A stretch of 64,000 bases of DNA from CAZSSH01 sp964609825. Its GTDB lineage: Bacteria; Verrucomicrobiota; Lentisphaeria; Victivallales; Victivallaceae. A model generated the notes under the pieces. The model searched no databases and was not told where the DNA came from. It saw only the letters and a list, made by a program, of their open reading frames with translations. Where the stretch lies: positions 375,064-439,063 of the forward strand of contig CAZSSH010000009.1 in the NCBI GenBank assembly GCA_964609825.1, written 5' to 3'. Below, one piece after another: positions 33,557-41,547 of this stretch; the stretch's first letter is position 1, and each line of letters starts with the position of its first letter. Both the position numbers and the translations under genes were made by a program.

Positions 33557-34270
33557 TTAACGCTTGCTCAGTCTGAGTTTGACGAGCATTGAGAGGTAAT
33601 CGACGATGACTTTGGACGAGAGTTTGCTCTTGCCGTGCTGACGCAAGCCGAAAATGATGCCGTACTCGGCCACGCGGTAGTGGCGGCCGGGGGCGTGAGT
33701 CACCAAATACAAGAGCTCGAGCATGATTTTGAACCCGCGCGGACTCATCCGGGGGGCGACATCCTCAAACACGTTTTTGCGGATAGCGAAAAAACCGGAC
33801 ATCGGGTCCAGTACTTTGACGCTCAAAATCACATGGGCCATCATGGTGGCGCTGCGGCTGATGAAAACGCGTGCCGGATTCCACTTTTCTTTAAAGCCGC
33901 CGCCCTGGGTGTAGCGCGAGCCGACGACAAAGTCGTTGTTTTCCATCATCTTAAAAATGCCGGTCAAGGCGGAGGCGTCGTGCTGCATATCGCCGTCCAT
34001 GCAGCAGAGAAATTCGCCCTGCGCGGCATGGAACCCTTTGACGATGCTCGGACTCAACCCGGGGACGCCGTCGTTGAGAATGGCTTTGATGTTGTCCTTG
34101 TGATGGGTGGCGGCGTACTCGTTGACCTTGGCGGCGGTGCCGTCGGGGGAATTCTCATCCACCACAATGATTTCAAAATCAGCCAGGCCGAGTCCCTCGA
34201 TCTTTTTGATCAAAGTGACAATGTTGTCGGCTTCGTTCAGTGTCGGTATCACTATGGAGTATTTTATCAT
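33557..34270 (-). CDS. Family 2 glycosyltransferase (polyprenol-phosphate mannosyltransferase type)
   Basis: The 237-residue protein is a single GT-A domain without transmembrane helices. It begins YSIVIPTLNEADNIVTLIKK and continues with IIVVDENSPDGT and the metal site DGDMQHDA. VVGSRYTQGG and SGFFAIRKNVF complete the set seen in dolichol-phosphate mannose synthase-like enzymes. It probably transfers a sugar from a nucleotide donor to a lipid carrier at the cytoplasmic face of the inner membrane. It is the first gene of the run with proB and the lipid A acyltransferase. The exact sugar is unknown. Confidence 0.9.
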   Translation of the reverse strand: MIKYSIVIPTLNEADNIVTLIKKIEGLGLADFEIIVVDENSPDGTAAKVNEYAATHHKDNIKAILNDGVPGLSPSIVKGFHAAQGEFLCCMDGDMQHDASALTGIFKMMENNDFVVGSRYTQGGGFKEKWNPARVFISRSATMMAHVILSVKVLDPMSGFFAIRKNVFEDVAPRMSPRGFKIMLELLYLVTHAPGRHYRVAEYGIIFGLRQHGKSKLSSKVIVDYLSMLVKLRLSKR

Positions 34271-34349
34271 CTTTTTGCACCTTTACACAATTATTTTTAA
34301 TAACTTACCTCAAAATAATTTTATTTCAAGCAAAAGGCCGATAAAAGTG

Positions 34350-34377
34350 TTGATTTTTTCGGCTTTGCAACTATATT
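34350..34377 (+). promoter_or_regulatory. Promoter of the nucleotidyltransferase / NahK-like operon
   Basis: TTGATT (34350-34355) and TATATT (34372-34377) are separated by 16 bp. The ATG immediately after the -10 box (34378) cannot be the start, which supports 34417. Confidence 0.6.
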
Positions 34378-34416
34378 ATGACGACGAAAAAATCATTGAT
34401 TACCCAAGGAAAAACC

Positions 34417-35328
34417 ATGAAATTAACTTTAGTTGTACTGGCCGCCGGGATGGGGAGCCGCTACGGCGGGCTCAAGCAATTGGATGAAGTTGGCCCCAGT
34501 GGCGAAACGGTGATGGATTACTCGATTTTTGACGCGATGCGTGCCGGGTTCACCCGGGTGGTATTTGTGATCCGCCGCGACATCGAGGCGGCGTTTCGCC
34601 AAAGCATCGGCAGCAAATATGACAAGTTGATTGAGGTGGATTACGCGTTTCAGCGCATCGACGATCTGCCGGGCGGCTTCACCGTCCCCGCCGGACGCGA
34701 GAAGCCGTGGGGCACCGGGCAGGCTCTGTACGCTGCTCGCGAATTGCTGGATGGCCCGTTTGCAGTGATCAATGCCGACGATTTTTACGGCCGCGACAGC
34801 TATCAACAGATTGCCGGCTGCCTGACCAAGTTATCCGGCGGCAGCTTGGTCAAAGGGTGCATCTGCGGCTTTACCTTAAGCAATACCTTGAGCGAAAACG
34901 GCTCGGTCTCGCGCGGCATTTGCAGCGCCTCAGGTGACAACTTCCTCCAAAAAGTGGTGGAAAACACCAAGATTTACCGCGCCGGCGGCAAGATTGTGAG
35001 CGAAATCGATGAAAATCACAAGGTCGAGCTCACTGGCGATGAGCTGGTCTCGATGAACAGCTGGGGCTTTTTGCCCTCCATTATGCCCGAAATCGAGCGC
35101 TTGTTTGTCGCGTTTTTAACCGCGCGCGGGACGGAGCTCAAGAGTGAATTTTATCTCCCCGGCATCGTGGATACATTGATCAACTCGGGCAAAGCCGAGA
35201 TTACGGTGCTCCGCAGCCGCGACAGTTGGTTCGGCATAACTTACCGCGAGGACAAGGAGTTTGTGCAAGCTTCCATCCGCGCTTTGATCACCAAGGGGGC
35301 GTACCCCGGGCAACTCTACCACCGGTAA
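34417..35328 (+). CDS. Sugar-1-phosphate nucleotidyltransferase
   Basis: ATG 34417 has AAGGA 8 bp upstream; the longer in-frame start falls on the promoter. The 303-residue protein opens KLTLVVLAAGMGSRYGGLKQ, the NTP-binding loop of nucleotidyltransferases, followed by KPWGTGQAL and the metal site VINADDFYG. It should join a hexose 1-phosphate to an NTP (probably UTP), releasing PPi. It is followed 15 bp later by a NahK-like kinase, so the pair can turn a free (N-acetyl)hexosamine or hexose into a nucleotide sugar. The exact sugar is inferred from the neighbour. Confidence 0.88.
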   Translation: MKLTLVVLAAGMGSRYGGLKQLDEVGPSGETVMDYSIFDAMRAGFTRVVFVIRRDIEAAFRQSIGSKYDKLIEVDYAFQRIDDLPGGFTVPAGREKPWGTGQALYAARELLDGPFAVINADDFYGRDSYQQIAGCLTKLSGGSLVKGCICGFTLSNTLSENGSVSRGICSASGDNFLQKVVENTKIYRAGGKIVSEIDENHKVELTGDELVSMNSWGFLPSIMPEIERLFVAFLTARGTELKSEFYLPGIVDTLINSGKAEITVLRSRDSWFGITYREDKEFVQASIRALITKGAYPGQLYHR

Positions 35329-35343
35329 GCGGGAGAAAAAACA

Positions 35344-36435
35344 ATGCGCACCCAGCTTGAACTCAAGGAAATCTGTTCCAAATTTGCGATTTACGGCGAT
35401 TTTTTGGTCGCCGTCCCGTTTGGCAGCGGCCACATCAATGACACGTATCAAGTCACCTACGATCAGGGCGGGGTGCGGCTCCACTATACCTTGCAGCGGA
35501 TCAACCACCACGTGTTTAAAAACCCGGTGCAGGTGATGGAAAACGTCGACCGCGTGACCAACCATTTGCTTCACAAAATCCGCAACCGCCACATTGAGAC
35601 CAAAAAGCGTACCTTGCGGCTCTTGCGCACGTTTACCAACCATCCCTACGTCAAAGACGACGCGGGCAACCACTGGCGCGCCTATGTCTTTGTCGAAAAC
35701 GCGCGCTCGTATGAGGTACTGGAGAGCGAGGATCAGGCCTTTATGGCTGCCAAGGCCTTCGGCGAATTTCAGTGCGATCTGACCGATTTGCCGGGGCCGC
35801 GGCTGCATGAAACGATTGTCGATTTTCACAACACTCCCAAGCGGTTGGAGCGTTTGCGCGAAGTGGTCAAACAGGACAAAATGGGCCGGGCCAAAGCGGT
35901 CAGGCGCGAAATCGATTTTGTCTTTGAGCGCGAAGCCGATGCGGGCAAACTCATCAAGCTCAATCAAGCCGGTGACATTCCCGAGAGGATCACCCACAAT
36001 GACACCAAGGTCAACAATATTTTGATTGACGACCTGACCGGCGAGGGGATCTGCGTGATTGACCTCGACACCGTGATGCCGGGCTTGGCGCTGTACGACT
36101 TTGGCGACATGGTCCGGGCGGGCACCAGTCCGGCGGAGGAGGACGAGGTCGATCTCTCCAAAGTGGGGATGCGTTTCAGTATGTTTGAAGCAATGCTCAA
36201 AGGCTTTTTGGCGAGCTCCGGCGGTTTTCTGACTCCGGCTGAGCGCGAAAATCTGCCGTTTGCGGGCAAACTCATCACGCTGGAGGTCGGGATGCGCTTT
36301 TTGACCGATTACCTTGAGGGCGATGTTTACTTTAAGGTCAAGCACGAGCGCCACAACCTCGACCGCTGCCGCAACCAGTTTAAACTTGCCGAGTCCATCG
36401 AGTACCAAATGCCAAAAATGATGAAGCTCTTGTAA
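35344..36435 (+). CDS. NahK-like sugar 1-kinase (aminoglycoside phosphotransferase fold)
   Basis: The 363-residue protein has an APH/choline-kinase-like fold. GSGHINDTYQVTY is the nucleotide loop, HNDTKVNNILID the catalytic loop with Asp, and CVIDLDTVMPGLALYDFGD the metal-binding block. This pattern matches N-acetylhexosamine 1-kinases of the bifidobacterial NahK type. The product sugar 1-phosphate would be used by the nucleotidyltransferase encoded directly upstream. GlcNAc or GalNAc salvage is the likely role, but specificity is not shown by the sequence. GGGAGAAAA precedes the ATG. Confidence 0.88.
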   Translation: MRTQLELKEICSKFAIYGDFLVAVPFGSGHINDTYQVTYDQGGVRLHYTLQRINHHVFKNPVQVMENVDRVTNHLLHKIRNRHIETKKRTLRLLRTFTNHPYVKDDAGNHWRAYVFVENARSYEVLESEDQAFMAAKAFGEFQCDLTDLPGPRLHETIVDFHNTPKRLERLREVVKQDKMGRAKAVRREIDFVFEREADAGKLIKLNQAGDIPERITHNDTKVNNILIDDLTGEGICVIDLDTVMPGLALYDFGDMVRAGTSPAEEDEVDLSKVGMRFSMFEAMLKGFLASSGGFLTPAERENLPFAGKLITLEVGMRFLTDYLEGDVYFKVKHERHNLDRCRNQFKLAESIEYQMPKMMKLL

Positions 36436-36768
36436 CTCACACAACAAGGTCTTTTCGCTAAGGGGCAATCCGCGCAATAATGTCTTTCCGCACCAATAGC
36501 GCGGTCAGCGCCTCGGTTGTATTTTTTCATAATCTGGATTGTTTGCCCGTTATTTTTTATCAATCCATGTTGTCAACAGTTGGTGGACGTTGGTGTAAAA
36601 TTTTGACCATGTTATAACGGTAACTATACACCAGACTTTTATTTTGTCAAATGCCGAAAAGTGAAAACGGAGTTTGACATCGCGATGTCTCAGAGGCAAA
36701 TATTTCTTGTTTTAATATTATTGCTTTCCATCTTGTGGAATGTTATCCATAATTTTATCATCAAGGAC
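36436..36768. other. Gene-free AT-rich stretch with a 14-bp palindrome
   Basis: No gene is seen. An inverted repeat CCGCGC/GCGCGG (36470-36475 and 36499-36504) lies after the kinase gene but lacks a T tract. The perfect palindrome GACATCGCGATGTC is at 36676-36689 and begins inside a TTGACA sequence (36674-36679), but no good -10 box follows, so its role is unclear. Confidence 0.4.
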
Positions 36769-36797
36769 TTGCATTTTTACATCATTTATAGTATATT
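36769..36797 (+). promoter_or_regulatory. Promoter of the cobalamin-riboswitch leader
   Basis: TTGCAT (36769-36774) and TATATT (36792-36797) are separated by 17 bp. Transcription would start near 36804, right at the 5' edge of the riboswitch. Confidence 0.65.
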
Positions 36798-36803
36798 ATA
36801 GAT

Positions 36804-36894
36804 CAGGACAGGTGAATCCTCAGTGAACCCCGTGTAAGTCGGGGGCTGTCGCGCAACCGTGAAGTCAATTGTTTGACCAAGCCGGAACCTGAAT
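36804..36894 (+). ncRNA. Cobalamin riboswitch (short form)
   Basis: The stretch matches the conserved core of cobalamin riboswitches: GGTGAATCC; the P5 hairpin CCCCG/CGGGG with loop TGTAAGT inside the consensus GTG..A.UC; CTGTCGCGCAACCGTGA (36846-36862); a GTCAA/TTGAC hairpin (36863-36876); and the B12 box AAGCCGGAACCTG (36879-36891). CAGGT (36808-36812) pairs with ACCTG to close the fold. The peripheral P8-P12 arm of long classes is absent. Downstream, a 7-bp hairpin (36900-36916) and a stem holding AGGA in its loop (36949-36964) may form the translation-level expression platform. It controls the pseudopilin gene at 36966. Confidence 0.85.
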
Positions 36895-36965
36895 TCGCCA
36901 AGCATACGGTATGCTTGCGTCCGCTTTTGCAAATTGTGCGCGAAACACATGAAAGGAAATTCATC

Positions 36966-37700
36966 ATGCTGCACACTTTTCCATCCCGGCGTCATTTTAC
37001 CCTCATTGAGCTCCTCGTCGTCATTGCCATCATTGCTATTTTGGCGGGGATGCTGCTCCCGGCTTTGAGCAAAGCCAAAGAAAAGGGCAAGGCCACCACT
37101 TGCTCAAGCAACGTCAAGCAACTCGGGCTTGCTTTGATTTTATATGCCGAGGACAATCACGGCATGTTGAGTCCGATGGATTACGATCCGGTGAATTACG
37201 AACGCAAAATGTGGTTCGGCTCGCGTGCGACATTGTCCGATCCCTTTAAGGCCGAGGGCGGTTTGTTGGAGTATCTCGGCAAGAGCAAATCCGTCAAGAG
37301 TTGCCCCAACAACCCCTTGTTTGACGCCTCCGGCGATACCGGCTGGGGCAGCACCAACGCCGGCACCGGCGGCTACGGCTACAACTCGGTGATCGGCTAT
37401 GCCACAGTTAAACTCAATCAGGTCAAGCGCCCGTCGCAGTGCCTCGCTTTCGGTGACTCCGCCTCGCTGACCTCTGATAACCGCTTGATTGAGAACTACA
37501 TGCTCTCCGCCCCCAAGGCGACCGGTTACGATCCCTCGCCGACCATGCATTTCCGCCACAGCGACCGCGCCAACGTTACTTACATCGACGGCCACGTCGA
37601 CTCGGAGAAGATGACCTTTTCGCGCGGCAACGAGCAAAAATACCACATGGGCTGGTTTGGCGAAGAGAGCAAAGACAATTATCTTTTTGCTTACAATTGA
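36966..37700 (+). CDS. Prepilin-like (pseudopilin) protein under a cobalamin riboswitch
   Basis: ATG 36966 has AAAGGAAA upstream; a longer in-frame start (36873) would lie inside the riboswitch. The product has 244 aa. The prepilin signal RRHFTLIELLVVIAIIAILA (residues 8-27) keeps Glu5 of the mature form but has His in place of the usual Gly before the cleavage site. The C-terminal RHSDRANVTYIDGHVDS is an exact H-x9-DGHV block. A soluble head of about 200 residues would face the periplasm. It may be a surface binding protein. It has no B12-related motif, so the link to cobalamin is unexplained. It precedes a GH4 gene that has its own promoter-like sequence. Confidence 0.92.
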   Translation: MLHTFPSRRHFTLIELLVVIAIIAILAGMLLPALSKAKEKGKATTCSSNVKQLGLALILYAEDNHGMLSPMDYDPVNYERKMWFGSRATLSDPFKAEGGLLEYLGKSKSVKSCPNNPLFDASGDTGWGSTNAGTGGYGYNSVIGYATVKLNQVKRPSQCLAFGDSASLTSDNRLIENYMLSAPKATGYDPSPTMHFRHSDRANVTYIDGHVDSEKMTFSRGNEQKYHMGWFGEESKDNYLFAYN

Positions 37701-37756
37701 TCGCACTCATTTTGCGATAAAAGCACAAAATTACCCTAAAAAGCATATTTTTAGGA

Positions 37757-37819
37757 TTTACTTCCCGGCGTACTGTGATATATTCAATGTTGTCAAGGTC
37801 GATTTTACCCTTGCAACAT
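37757..37819 (+). promoter_or_regulatory. Promoter and 5'-UTR hairpin of the GH4 gene
   Basis: TTTACT (37757-37762) and TATATT (37779-37784) are separated by 16 bp. The following leader forms an 11-bp stem with one bulge: ATGTTG-t-CAAGG (37787-37798) with CCTTG-CAACAT (37809-37819). The stem ends just before the ribosome-binding site. Confidence 0.45.
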
Positions 37820-37836
37820 CCTGAAAGGAAGAAAAA

Positions 37837-39168
37837 ATGGGGAAGAAAATTGCTTTTATCGGTGCCGGGAGTTTTGGTTTCACCCGCGGTTTGGTGCGCG
37901 ACATTTTGTCGTTTCCGGCGTTTCGCGACGCCACGATTTCCTTGATGGACATTGACAAAGAAAAGCTTGCCTTTGTCAAAACCGCGGTCGATGAGATTGT
38001 CGCCAAGGGCAACTATCCCGCTAAAGTCGAGGCCACGCTTGACCGCCGCGCCGCGTTGAAGGGCGCAGACGGGGTCCTGATCACGATTTTGCAGGGCGGC
38101 GTGTCGGTGTTTCGCCACGACATTGAGATTCCTAAAAAGTACAACGTTGACATCAACGTCGGCGACACCCGCGGCCCCTCCGGAATTTTCCGGATGCTCC
38201 GCACGCTGCCGGTAATGCTCGACATCTGCAAAGATGTCAATGAGCTTTGCCCGCAGGCGATTGTTTTAAACTACACCAACCCGATGGCGATGCTCTGCCG
38301 CGGCATGCAGAGCGTGTATCCCAATTTGCGTATCACCGGGCTTTGCCACTCGGTGCAGGGGACGGCCGAAATGTTGGCCAAGTGGATCGATGTTCCGATG
38401 TCGGAAGTCACTTACACCTGCGCCGGGATCAATCATCAGGCGTTTTATTTGGAGTACAAGCATAACGGCAAGGATGTCTACCCGTTGATTCGCAAAGCGA
38501 TCACCGAGCGCGCCGAAGTTTACAATCAGGAAATCGTCCGCAACGAGATGTTTCTCGCCTTGGATTACTACGTCACCGAGTCGAGCGGGCACAACTCCGA
38601 GTATAACGCGTGGTTCCGCAAGCGCCCCGACTTGATTGAGAAATATTGCACCACCGGCACGGGTTGGAACCCGGGCCTCTACGCCTACATTGTAAAAGAG
38701 TACGAAAAGCGCGAAAATAATTGGCAGGAGCTCATCAAAGAAGAGCTGGCCAAGGAAATCAAACTTGAGCGCGGCCACGAGTATGCAAGCAATATTTTTA
38801 ACGCCGTCTTCGGCGACCACACCATGTATGAGTTTAACGGCAACGTCCGCAACTTTAATTTGATCGACAATCTTCCTTATGGCTGCTGTGTCGAGGTGCC
38901 GGTCATCGCCTCCCGAGGCGAATTGCGCTCGGCCCACGTCGGCGCGCTTCCGGCGCAACTTGCTTTGCTCAACAATATTTCGGCGCGCTGCGAGGAGCTG
39001 GCGGTCGAAGGAGCGTTGGCGGGCGACCCGGGGATGATCTATCACGCCGTCATGTTTGACCCCCTCACCATGGCGGTGTTGTCGCTGTCGGAAACACGCA
39101 ATATGGTCAATGATATGTTTGCGGCCAACAAAGAATATCTTTCCGCATTCAAGAGCATAAAATTGTGA
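37837..39168 (+). CDS. GH4-family glycosidase (alpha-galactosidase/MelA-like)
   Basis: The 443-residue enzyme belongs to GH4, which uses NAD+ and Mn2+ to cleave glycosides by an oxidation-elimination mechanism in the cytoplasm. KIAFIGAGSFGFTRGLVRDI (residues 4-23) is the NAD fold. VLNYTNPMAM, ITGLCHSVQGT with the metal-binding Cys, and CAGINHQAF with the metal-binding His are in place. These blocks are closest to MelA-type alpha-galactosidases, but alpha-glucosidase or alpha-glucuronidase activity cannot be excluded. AAAGGAAG precedes the ATG. It follows the riboswitch-controlled pseudopilin gene. Confidence 0.92.
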   Translation: MGKKIAFIGAGSFGFTRGLVRDILSFPAFRDATISLMDIDKEKLAFVKTAVDEIVAKGNYPAKVEATLDRRAALKGADGVLITILQGGVSVFRHDIEIPKKYNVDINVGDTRGPSGIFRMLRTLPVMLDICKDVNELCPQAIVLNYTNPMAMLCRGMQSVYPNLRITGLCHSVQGTAEMLAKWIDVPMSEVTYTCAGINHQAFYLEYKHNGKDVYPLIRKAITERAEVYNQEIVRNEMFLALDYYVTESSGHNSEYNAWFRKRPDLIEKYCTTGTGWNPGLYAYIVKEYEKRENNWQELIKEELAKEIKLERGHEYASNIFNAVFGDHTMYEFNGNVRNFNLIDNLPYGCCVEVPVIASRGELRSAHVGALPAQLALLNNISARCEELAVEGALAGDPGMIYHAVMFDPLTMAVLSLSETRNMVNDMFAANKEYLSAFKSIKL

Positions 39169-39187
39169 TAAAAAACTGTTTTGCGGT

Positions 39188-39216
39188 TTGAAGTTGCTTA
39201 AGATGGCGTATATATT
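39188..39216 (+). promoter_or_regulatory. Promoter of the ffh operon
   Basis: TTGAAG (39188-39193) and TATATT (39211-39216) are separated by 17 bp, 50 bp before the ffh start. Confidence 0.5.
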
Positions 39217-39265
39217 AATGCGATGATTATTGTATTAATATAAATATAGGAACACGCAAAAAAAT

Positions 39266-40726
39266 ATGTTTGAGTCATTAAGCGACAAACTGCATGATGT
39301 TTTCCGCAAACTTCGCGGACAAAGCACGTTGAGCGAGAGCAACATTACCGATGCCATGCGCGAAATCCGTCTGGCGCTCTTGGACGCCGACGTCAACGTA
39401 AAAATCGCCACCGAGTTCATCGACTCGGTCAAAAACGAGTGCATCGGCCAGGAGGTGATCAAAAGCGTCGCTCCCGGCCAGCAGGTCGTTAAAATTGTCC
39501 ATGACAAATTGGTCGAGCTCTTGGGCGGCGGGGTCGCCGAGCTCGATTTTTCGCGCAAGCCGACCGTGATCATGATGGTCGGTCTGCACGGGAGCGGTAA
39601 AACCACCACCTCCGGCAAGCTCGCCCTCAAGCTCAAGCGCGACGGCAAAAAAGTATTGCTGGTGGCCGGTGACGTTTACCGTCCCGCCGCCATCGATCAA
39701 TTGGAGATCATCGGCAAAGAGATCAATGTACCGGTGTACTCTGAGCGCACCAGCATCAACGTCTCCGCGATCGCGGTCAACGCGGTCGAGCAGGCAAAAA
39801 AGCAGCAGCTTGACGTGGTCATCATCGACACCGCGGGCCGCTTGCAGATTGACGAAAACATGGTGCAGGAGCTGGTCCGCATCCGCCAGGCCGTCAACCC
39901 CTCCGAAATGCTGCTCGTCGCCGACGCTGCTTTGGGACAGGAGGCCTTGTCGGTTGCCGAGCATTTTCACAAAGCCTTGGGCCTCACCGGCTTTATTCTT
40001 ACCAAACTTGACGGGGACGCCCGCGGGGGCGCCGCCCTGTCGATCCGCAAAGTCACCGATTGTCCGGTGAAATTCGTCGGGATCGGCGAAAAGCTCGACA
40101 GCCTCGAGGTCTTTTACCCCGAGCGCATGGCCGGGCGCATTCTCGGCATGGGCGACGTGGTCTCGCTGGTGGAAAAAGCCGCCGCCCAGATCGATGAAGA
40201 AGAGGCGCAAAAGCTCAAAGAGAAATTGCGTAAAAACCAGTTTGACTACAACGATTTCCTCGCTCAATTTAAGCAGATTGCCAAGTTGGGCGGCATGGAG
40301 AGCATTTTGAAATTTTTGCCCGGCGGCCGTCAGCTGGCCGGGATGATGGGCAATGTCGATCCCAAGCATTTTTCGCGTTTGGAGGCGGTCATCCTCTCGA
40401 TGACCAAGGAGGAGCGCGCCAATCCTGACTTGATGAATTTTTCGCGCAAAAAACGCATTGCCAAAGGCAGCGGCGTTCCGGTCGAGCAAGTGAGCAATCT
40501 GGTGAACCAGTTTGAAACCATGCGCAAAATGATGAAGTCCAACGGCATGCTCGGCCGGTTGATGGCCGGCGGCAGCATGCCCGAGAGCAATGTCCCCGGC
40601 ACTTTTGGCGGCTTGTTGGGCGGCGGTCCGGCTCCCGTTTCCAAAAAGGAGCAGGACCACAAAAAGAAGATTGCCAAGATGCAGAAAAAAGAGCGTCAAA
40701 AGCAGCGCAAGCGCAACAAACGATAA
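39266..40726 (+). CDS. ffh: Signal recognition particle GTPase Ffh
   Basis: Ffh binds signal sequences of nascent membrane proteins and delivers ribosomes to FtsY. The 486-residue protein has the N domain (1-95), the G domain with GLHGSGKTTTSGKLA, DTAGRLQID and TKLDGDARGGA, and a Met-rich M domain (from about 325; LPGGRQLAGMMGN, MRKMMKSNGMLGRLMAGG). The C-terminus is strongly basic (KKKIAKMQKKERQKQRKRNK). A ribosome-binding AGGAA lies rather far (about 14 bp) from the ATG. It is the first gene of a long plus-strand run that continues to priA. Confidence 0.98.
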   Translation: MFESLSDKLHDVFRKLRGQSTLSESNITDAMREIRLALLDADVNVKIATEFIDSVKNECIGQEVIKSVAPGQQVVKIVHDKLVELLGGGVAELDFSRKPTVIMMVGLHGSGKTTTSGKLALKLKRDGKKVLLVAGDVYRPAAIDQLEIIGKEINVPVYSERTSINVSAIAVNAVEQAKKQQLDVVIIDTAGRLQIDENMVQELVRIRQAVNPSEMLLVADAALGQEALSVAEHFHKALGLTGFILTKLDGDARGGAALSIRKVTDCPVKFVGIGEKLDSLEVFYPERMAGRILGMGDVVSLVEKAAAQIDEEEAQKLKEKLRKNQFDYNDFLAQFKQIAKLGGMESILKFLPGGRQLAGMMGNVDPKHFSRLEAVILSMTKEERANPDLMNFSRKKRIAKGSGVPVEQVSNLVNQFETMRKMMKSNGMLGRLMAGGSMPESNVPGTFGGLLGGGPAPVSKKEQDHKKKIAKMQKKERQKQRKRNKR

Positions 40727-40744
40727 TTTTGGAGTAAGACAACG

Positions 40745-41545
40745 ATGTACAGTTTCATCATTTCGGGCGTGCTTGTGGTATTGGTCGGCATGCTGACAAC
40801 GCGTGATCTCGGCATGGGTTGGGGTATTTTTTGCGGCGTCAGCGCCGGGATCCTCGTCCAGATCGTGATCGGTTTATTGATCCGCAAAAAGGTCAACAAG
40901 ATCAACGAAAGTTTACAGGGCATCATGCAGGCGGCCCAGGTCAAGATCAACCGCCAGATGACCCAGTTTCAGCAGCGCCCGGTGGGCAGCGTCAAGACGG
41001 CGCAGCAGATTTTGGAAAAAATTCAGCGCGACGCGGTCCTGGAGACCTTGGCCGCGACCAGTCAGTTTGACCGTTATTACCGCTGGAATTATTTGCTCAA
41101 AAAGCAGATCAATACGATGAAAATGCAGCTCCGTTTTCAGCTCAAGGAGTTTGATGCGGTGGATCAATTGCTCCCCAAGTGCTTTTTGCTGGACGCCCGC
41201 AGTCTTGCGATTAAATTGGTGCGGATGTTTAAAAAGGACGACGCGGCGCTCGACAAATTTTATCAGCGCAAGTGCGCCAAATTCAAGGGCGAGGATGCCG
41301 CCTTTCTGGCTTGTCTTTACGCTTGGATCAAGCTCCGTAAAGATGATGAAAAAGCCGCGTTGGACGCCTTGATCAAAGCCAAAAAGGTTTCCGACAACCC
41401 GGTGTTGCTGGAGAACTATGAGCGGCTGGTCAACGGCAAAGCCAAACTCTTTAACAACGCCAATCTGGGCGACATGTGGTACTCCTTGTACCTTGAGGAG
41501 CCCAAGGTCAAGCCGCAGCGCGACCCCCGGCAAAGGATGTTTTAA
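40745..41545 (+). CDS. Membrane protein with helical repeat domain, unknown
   Basis: The 266-residue protein has two N-terminal transmembrane helices (4-20 and 26-46) separated by a very short loop, then a cytoplasmic all-helical region. The stretch AAFLACLYAWIKLRKDDEKA followed by LDALIKAKKVSDNPVLLENY looks like degenerate TPR-type repeats. No catalytic motif is visible. It has GGAG 11 bp before the ATG, is 18 bp after ffh and ends 2 bp before mlaE. It is probably cotranscribed with both and may act in membrane-protein or lipid traffic; this is inference from position only. Confidence 0.7.
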   Translation: MYSFIISGVLVVLVGMLTTRDLGMGWGIFCGVSAGILVQIVIGLLIRKKVNKINESLQGIMQAAQVKINRQMTQFQQRPVGSVKTAQQILEKIQRDAVLETLAATSQFDRYYRWNYLLKKQINTMKMQLRFQLKEFDAVDQLLPKCFLLDARSLAIKLVRMFKKDDAALDKFYQRKCAKFKGEDAAFLACLYAWIKLRKDDEKAALDALIKAKKVSDNPVLLENYERLVNGKAKLFNNANLGDMWYSLYLEEPKVKPQRDPRQRMF

Positions 41546-41547
41546 CC

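Noticed and set aside
35116..36477. A 453-codon open frame on the minus strand opposite the NahK-like gene
   Set aside because: Antisense shadow of a high-GC-third-position gene; no motif, no ribosome-binding site, and the plus-strand kinase motifs are clear.
36873..36965. N-terminal extension of the pseudopilin starting at ATG 36873
   Set aside because: It overlaps the riboswitch and would put about 38 residues before the prepilin signal; ATG 36966 has a ribosome-binding site and the correct signal position.
39278..40699. A 473-codon open frame on the minus strand opposite ffh
   Set aside because: It mirrors ffh codon structure, encodes a low-complexity His/Gly/Asp-rich sequence without family motifs, and ffh itself is certain.
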